This document shows, one piece after another, positions 10,022 through 14,602 of a stretch of DNA of 14,602 bases. Every line of letters begins with the position of its first letter. Position 1 is the stretch's first letter. A program made the translations under genes and the position numbers. Origin of the DNA: Saccoglossus kowalevskii (lineage: Eukaryota > Hemichordata > Enteropneusta > Harrimaniidae); assembly GCF_000003605.2 (NCBI RefSeq), contig NW_003125807.1, positions 1 to 14,602 of the forward strand, given 5' to 3'. The notes beneath the pieces were generated by a model, which was not told the DNA's origin, searched no databases, and was given only the letters and a program-made list of their open reading frames with translations.

Positions 10022-11749
10022 GATGACACAATTCGAGATTCCGTCACAGGGGCGATGGCACAATTCGGGATTTCGTCACAGGGGCGATGACACAATTCGG
10101 GATTTCGTCACAGGGGCGATGACACAATTCGGGATTCCGTCACAGGGGCGATGACACAATTCGGGATTCCGTCACAGGGGCGATGACACAATTCGAGATT
10201 CCGTCACAGGGGCGATGGCACAATTCGGGATTCCGTCACAGGGGCGATGGCACAATTCGGGATTCCGTCACAGGGGCGATGACACAATTCGGGATTTCGT
10301 CACAGGGGCGATGGCACAATTCGGGATTCCGTCACAGGGGCGATGACACAATTCGGGATTTCGTCACAGGGGCGACGGCACAATTCGGGATTCCGTCACA
10401 GGTGCGATGGCACAATTCGGGATTCCGTCACAGGGGCGATGGCACAATTCGGGATTCCGTCACAGGGGCGATGGCACAATTCGGGATTCCGTCACAGGGG
10501 CAATGGCACAATTCGGGATTCCGTCACAGGGGCGACGGCACAATTCGGGATTCCGTCACAGGTGCGATGGCACAATTCGGGATTCCGTCACAGGGGCGAT
10601 GGCACAATTCGGGATTCCGTCACAGGGGCGATGACACAATTCGGGATTTCGTCACAGGGGCAATGGCACAATTCGGGATTCCGTCACAGGGGCGATGACA
10701 CAATTCGGGATTTCGTCACAGGGGCGATGGCACAATTCGGGATTCCGTCACAGGGGCGATGGCACAATTCGGGATTTCGTCACAGGGGCGATGGCACAAT
10801 TCGGGATTCCGTCACAGGGGCGACGGCACAATTCGGGATTCCGTCACAGGTGCGATGGCACAATTCGGGATTCCGTCACAGGGGCGATGGCACAATTCGG
10901 GATTCCGTCACAGGGGCGATGACACAATTCGGGATTTCGTCACAGGGGCGATGACACAATTCGGGATTTCGTCACAGGGGCGATGACACAATTCGGGATT
11001 CCGTCACAGGGGCGATGACACAATTCGGGATTTCGTCACAGGGGCGATGGCACAATTCGGGATTCCGTCACAGGGGCGATGACACAATTCGGGATTTCGT
11101 CACAGGGGCGATGGCACAATTCGGGATTCCGTCACAGGGGCGATGACACAATTCGGGATTTCGTCACAGGGGCGATGACACAATTCGGGATTCCGTCACA
11201 GGGGCGATGACACAATTCGGGATTCCGTCACAGGGGCGATGACACAATTCGGGATTCCGTCACAGGGGCGATGGCACAATTCGGGATTCCGTCACAGGGG
11301 CGATGGCACAATTCGGGATTCCGTCACAGGGGCGACGGCACAATTCGGGATTCCGTCACAGGGGCGATGGCACAATTCGGGATTCCGTCACAGGGGCGAT
11401 GGCACAATTCGGGATTCCGTCACAGGGGCGATGACACAATTCGGGATTCCGTCACAGGGGCGATGACACAATTCGAGATTCCGTCACAGGGGCGATGGCA
11501 CAATTCGGGATTCCGTCACAGGGGCGATGGCACAATTCGGGATTCCGTCACAGGGGCGATGACACAATTCGGGATTTCGTCACAGGGGCGATGGCACAAT
11601 TCGGGATTCCGTCACAGGGGCGATGACACAATTCGGGATTTCGTCACAGGGGCAATGGCACAATTCGGGATTCCGTCACAGGGGCGATGACACAATTCGG
11701 GATTTCGTCACAGGGGCGATGACACAATTCGGGATTCCGTCACAGGGGC
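10022..11749. repeat. Array block XII, cassette, module copy and transition
   Basis: Unit order is 3 5 2 1 1 3 4 4 2 4 2 6 4 4 4 9, then from 10534: 6 4 4 2 9 2 4 5 4 6 4 4 2 2 1 2 4 2 4 2 1 1 1 4 4 7 4 4 1 3 4 4 2 4 2 9 2 1. The type 9 unit at 10502 is the only one followed by a type 6 unit. The module starting at 10534 follows copy 1 for 13 units and then departs at 10950. The string 11430-11749 matches 610-929. Confidence 0.87.
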
Positions 11750-13125
11750 GATGACACAATTCGAGATTCCGTCACAGGGGCGATGGCACAATTCGGGATT
11801 TCGTCACAGGGGCGATGACACAATTCGGGATTTCGTCACAGGGGCGATGACACAATTCGGGATTCCGTCACAGGGGCGATGACACAATTCGGGATTCCGT
11901 CACAGGGGCGATGACACAATTCGAGATTCCGTCACAGGGGCGATGGCACAATTCGGGATTCCGTCACAGGGGCGATGACACAATTCGAGATTCCGTCACA
12001 GGGGCGATGGCACAATTCGGGATTTCGTCACAGGGGCAATGGCACAATTCGGGATTCCGTCACAGGGGCGATGGCACAATTCGGGATTCCGTCACAGGGG
12101 CGATGGCACAATTCGGGATTTCGTCACAGGGGCGATGGCACAATTCGGGATTCCGTCACAGGGGCGACGGCACAATTCGGGATTCCGTCACAGGTGCGAT
12201 GGCACAATTCGGGATTCCGTCACAGGGGCGATGGCACAATTCGGGATTCCTTCACAGGGGCGATGACACAATTCGGGATTTCGTCACAGGGGCGATGGCA
12301 CAATTCGGGATTCCGTCACAGGGGCGATGACACAATTCGGGATTTCGTCACAGGGGCGATGGCACAATTCGGGATTCCGTCACAGGGGCGATGACACAAT
12401 TCGGGATTTCGTCACAGGGGCGATGACACAATTCGGGATTCCGTCACAGGGGCGATGACACAATTCGGGATTCCGTCACAGGGGCGATGACACAATTCAA
12501 GATTCCGTCACAGGGGCGATGGCACAATTCGGGATTCCGTCACAGGGGCGATGGCACAATTCGGGATTCCGTCACAGGGGCGATGGCACAATTCGGGATT
12601 CCGTCACAGGGGCGACGGCACAATTCGGGATTCCGTCACAGGTGCGATGGCACAATTCGGGATTCCGTCACAGGGGCGATGACACAATTCGGGATTTCGT
12701 CACAGGGGCGATGACACAATTCGGGATTCCGTCACAGGGGCGATGACACAATTCGGGATTCCGTCACAGGGGCGATGGCACAATTCGGGATTCCGTCACA
12801 GGGGCGACGGCACAATTCGGGATTCCGTCACAGGTGCGATGGCACAATTCGGGATTCCGTCACAGGGGCGATGGCACAATTCGGGATTCCGTCACAGGGG
12901 CGATGACACAATTCGGGATTTCGTCACAGGGGCGATGGCACAATTCGGGATTCCGTCACAGGGGCGATGACACAATTCGGGATTTCGTCACAGGGGCGAT
13001 GGCACAATTCGGGATTCCGTCACAGGGGCGATGACACAATTCGGGATTTCGTCACAGGGGCGATGACACAATTCGGGATTCCGTCACAGGGGCGATGACA
13101 CAATTCGGGATTCCGTCACAGGGGC
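11750..13125. repeat. Array block XIII, cassette joined to the type 0 segment
   Basis: Unit order is 3 5 2 1 1 3 4 3 5 9 4 5 4 6 4 4* 2 4 2 4 2 1 1 0 4 4 4 6 4 2 1 1 4 6 4 4 2 4 2 4 2 1 1. The run 3 5 9 4 5 at 11974-12133 occurs nowhere else and may be a duplication junction. The starred unit has TTCCTTCAC (G to T at 12251). Confidence 0.87.
12102..12773. repeat. Type 0 cassette, copy 3 of 3
   Basis: Same 21-unit order as 3554-4225 and 7494-8165, 144 units downstream of the second copy. The match stops at 12774, where a type 4 unit replaces the type 3 unit found in the other two copies. Confidence 0.9.
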
Positions 13126-14602
13126 GATGACACAATTCGAGATTCCGTCACAGGGGCGATGGCACAATTCGGGATTTCGTCACAGGGGCGATGACACAAT
13201 TCGGGATTCCGTCACAGGGGCGATGACACAATTCGGGATTCCGTCACAGGGGCGATGACACAATTCGAGATTCCGTCACAGGGGCGATGGCACAATTCGG
13301 GATTCCGTCACAGGGGCGATGGCACAATTCGGGATTCCGTCACAGGGGCGATGACACAATTCGGGATTTCGTCACAGGGGCGATGGCACAATTCGGGATT
13401 CCGTCACAGGGGCGATGACACAATTCGGGATTTCGTCACAGGGGCGACGGCACAATTCGGGATTCCGTCACAGGTGCGATGGCACAATTTGGGATTCCGT
13501 CACAGGGGCGATGGCACAATTCGGGATTCCGTCACAGGGGCGATGGCACAATTCGGGATTCCGTCACAGGGGCGACGGCACAATTCGGGATTCCGTCACA
13601 GGGGCGATGGCACAATTCGGGATTCCGTCACAGGGGCGATGGCACAATTCGGGATTCCGTCACAGGGGCGATGACACAATTCGGGATTCCGTCACAGGGG
13701 CGATGACACAATTCGAGATTCCGTCACAGGGGCGATGGCACAATTCGGGATTCCGTCACAGGGGCGATGGCACAATTCGGGATTCCGTCACAGGGGCGAT
13801 GACACAATTCGGGATTTCGTCACAGGGGCGATGACACAATTCGGGATTCCGTCACAGGGGCGATGACACAATTCGGGATTCCGTCACAGGGGCGATGACA
13901 CAATTCGGGATTCCGTCACAGGGGCGATGGCACAATTCGGGATTCCGTCACAGGGGCGATGGCACAATTCGGGATTCCGTCACAGGGGCGATGGCACAAT
14001 TCGGGATTCCGTCACAGGGGCGACGGCACAATTCGGGATTCCGTCACAGGTGCGATGGCACAATTCGGGATTCCGTCACAGGGGCGATGACACAATTCGG
14101 GATTTCGTCACAGGGGCGATGACACAATTCGGGATTCCGTCACAGGGGCGATGACACAATTCGGGATTCCGTCACAGGGGCGATGACACAATTCGAGATT
14201 CCGTCACAGGGGCGATGGCACAATTCGGGATTTCGTCACAGGGGCGATGACACAATTCGGGATTTCGTCACAGGGGCGATGACACAATTCGGGATTCCGT
14301 CACAGGGGCGATGACACAATTCGAGATTCCGTCACAGGGGCGATGGCACAATTCGGGATTCCGTCACAGGGGCGATGACACAATTCGAGATTCCGTCACA
14401 GGGGCGATGGCACAATTCGGGATTCCGTCACAGGGGCGATGACACAATTCGGGATTCCGTCACAGGGGCGATGACACAATTCGGGATTTCGTCACAGGGG
14501 CGATGGCACAATTCGGGATTCCGTCACAGGGGCGATGACACAATTCGGGATTCCGTCACAGGGGCGATGACACAATTCGGGATTCCGTCACAGGGGCGAT
14601 GA
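13126..14602. repeat. Array block XIV, to the window end, plus a 5-base partial unit
   Basis: Unit order is 3 5 1 1 3 4 4 2 4 2 6 4* 4 4 7 4 4 1 3 4 4 2 1 1 1 4 4 4 6 4 2 1 1, then from 14182: 3 5 2 1 3 4 3 4 1 2 4 1 1, and GATGA at 14598-14602. The two cassette copies each lack one unit: type 2 is missing after the type 5 unit at 13158, and one type 1 is missing at 14278. The starred unit (13478) carries the C-to-T change shared with 8998. The final 13 units repeat the order of 34-481 less one unit. Confidence 0.88.

Larger units (their letters stand above)
1..14602. repeat. 32-bp tandem repeat (satellite/minisatellite) array, 456 complete units, both ends open
   Basis: The unit GATGACACAATTC / GGGATTCC / GTCACAGGGGC repeats head to tail with no unrelated base between copies. 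Unit starts fall at 34+32k up to 6306 and at 7398+32k from there to 14598. Five units are 33 bp; 451 are exactly 32 bp. The consensus is about 56% GC (59% with GATGGC) and holds three CpGs, at 13-14, 21-22 and across the unit junction 32-1. Short internal inverted repeats are GTCA-N9-TGAC across the junction and CGG-GATT-CCG at 13-22; both are too short to imply a structured RNA. Nearly all variation is point substitution at six positions, and neighbouring units do not vary independently. The length and purity fit a eukaryotic satellite or large minisatellite. The family, species and chromosomal position are unknown to me. Confidence 0.98.

Noticed and set aside
1-14602. CRISPR array, because the repeat is 32 bp, a typical direct-repeat length.
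   Set aside because: Units are directly adjacent with no spacers, no cas genes are present, and hundreds of head-to-tail copies do not fit a CRISPR.
1-14602. Bacterial plasmid iterons or a replication origin.
   Set aside because: Iterons come in small numbers near a rep gene and AT-rich DNA. Here there are 456 copies, no gene and no AT-rich segment.
1-14602. Telomeric repeat or rRNA spacer subrepeats.
   Set aside because: The unit is not a TTAGGG-like telomere motif and no rRNA gene is in the window. A subtelomeric or spacer position cannot be excluded but nothing supports it.
1-14602. CRP-like operator, from the TGTGA on the minus strand.
   Set aside because: Only one half-site (TCACA) is present per unit; the paired TGTGA-N6-TCACA arrangement is missing.
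1-14602. NF-kappaB-like site at CGGGATTCCG.
   Set aside because: The core GGGATTCC is shorter than the 10-bp consensus and the bases after it do not fit, so it is a chance resemblance.
1-14602. G-quadruplex array from the GGG and GGGG runs.
   Set aside because: The runs are separated by 11 and 14 bases, longer than the loops of usual quadruplexes, and GAG units break one run.
1-14602. Structured RNA or terminator hairpins from GTCA-N9-TGAC and CGG-GATT-CCG.
   Set aside because: Stems are only 4 and 3 bp, and the common variants GATGGC, GAG and ATTTC break or weaken them without compensating change.
1-14602. A new multi-gene system hidden in the window.
   Set aside because: Every base belongs to the 32-bp array. 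There is no unique sequence in which a second gene or element could lie.

Overview
The whole window is one uninterrupted tandem array of a 32-bp unit. I count 456 complete units plus 5 bases of a 457th. The array runs through both ends, so no flanking single-copy DNA, boundary or array length can be seen. I find no protein-coding gene I can support, no RNA gene, mobile element, CRISPR array, promoter or terminator.

In the + orientation the unit has three parts: positions 1-13 GATGACACAATTC, 14-21 GGGATTCC and 22-32 GTCACAGGGGC. Variation is concentrated at a few sites: position 5 A/G (GATGAC or GATGGC), position 3 T/C (GACGGC), position 1 G/A (AATGGC), position 15 G/A (GGG or GAG), position 20 C/T (ATTCC or ATTTC) and position 30 G/T (AGGGGC or AGGTGC). 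I gave each unit a digit and recorded the complete order in the block features. 1 = GATGAC, GGG, ATTCC. 2 = GATGAC, ATTTC. 3 = GATGAC, GAG. 4 = GATGGC, ATTCC. 5 = GATGGC, ATTTC. 6 = GACGGC ending AGGTGC. 7 = GACGGC ending AGGGGC. 8 = GACGGC with GAG. 9 = AATGGC. 0 = GATGAC with AAG. w = GATGGC with GAG. t = extra AGGTGC ending, + = 33-bp unit, * = rare substitution. Block boundaries are for reading only.

The digit order is not random. Strings of 10-34 units recur, often exactly, kilobases apart: 3522-4609 with 7462-8549, 1-833 with 8134-8965, 866-1473 with 8070-8677, and 2434-3105 with 9094-9765. The copies are not evenly spaced. This is a mosaic of segmental duplications, as unequal exchange produces, rather than one regular higher-order repeat. 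The exception is 6306-7397. It holds four of the five 33-bp units, variant combinations found almost nowhere else, and a local ladder of type 8 units. It is either a different history or a weak point in the assembly.

Long open frames (up to 428 codons, 6436-7722) occur in all three + frames but follow from arithmetic. Because 32 is 2 modulo 3, three units make 96 bp and each + frame spells the same 32-residue peptide in rotated phase. Almost the only + strand stop is the TGA in GATGAC, and only one frame in three sees it. The minus strand has a TGA in every unit and is closed in every frame. I treat these frames as by-products.

The organism cannot be named. A pure array of more than 14 kb, with about 56-59% GC and three CpGs per unit, suggests a eukaryotic minisatellite or satellite, read from a long-read or repeat-resolved assembly. 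I do not recognise the unit from any named family.
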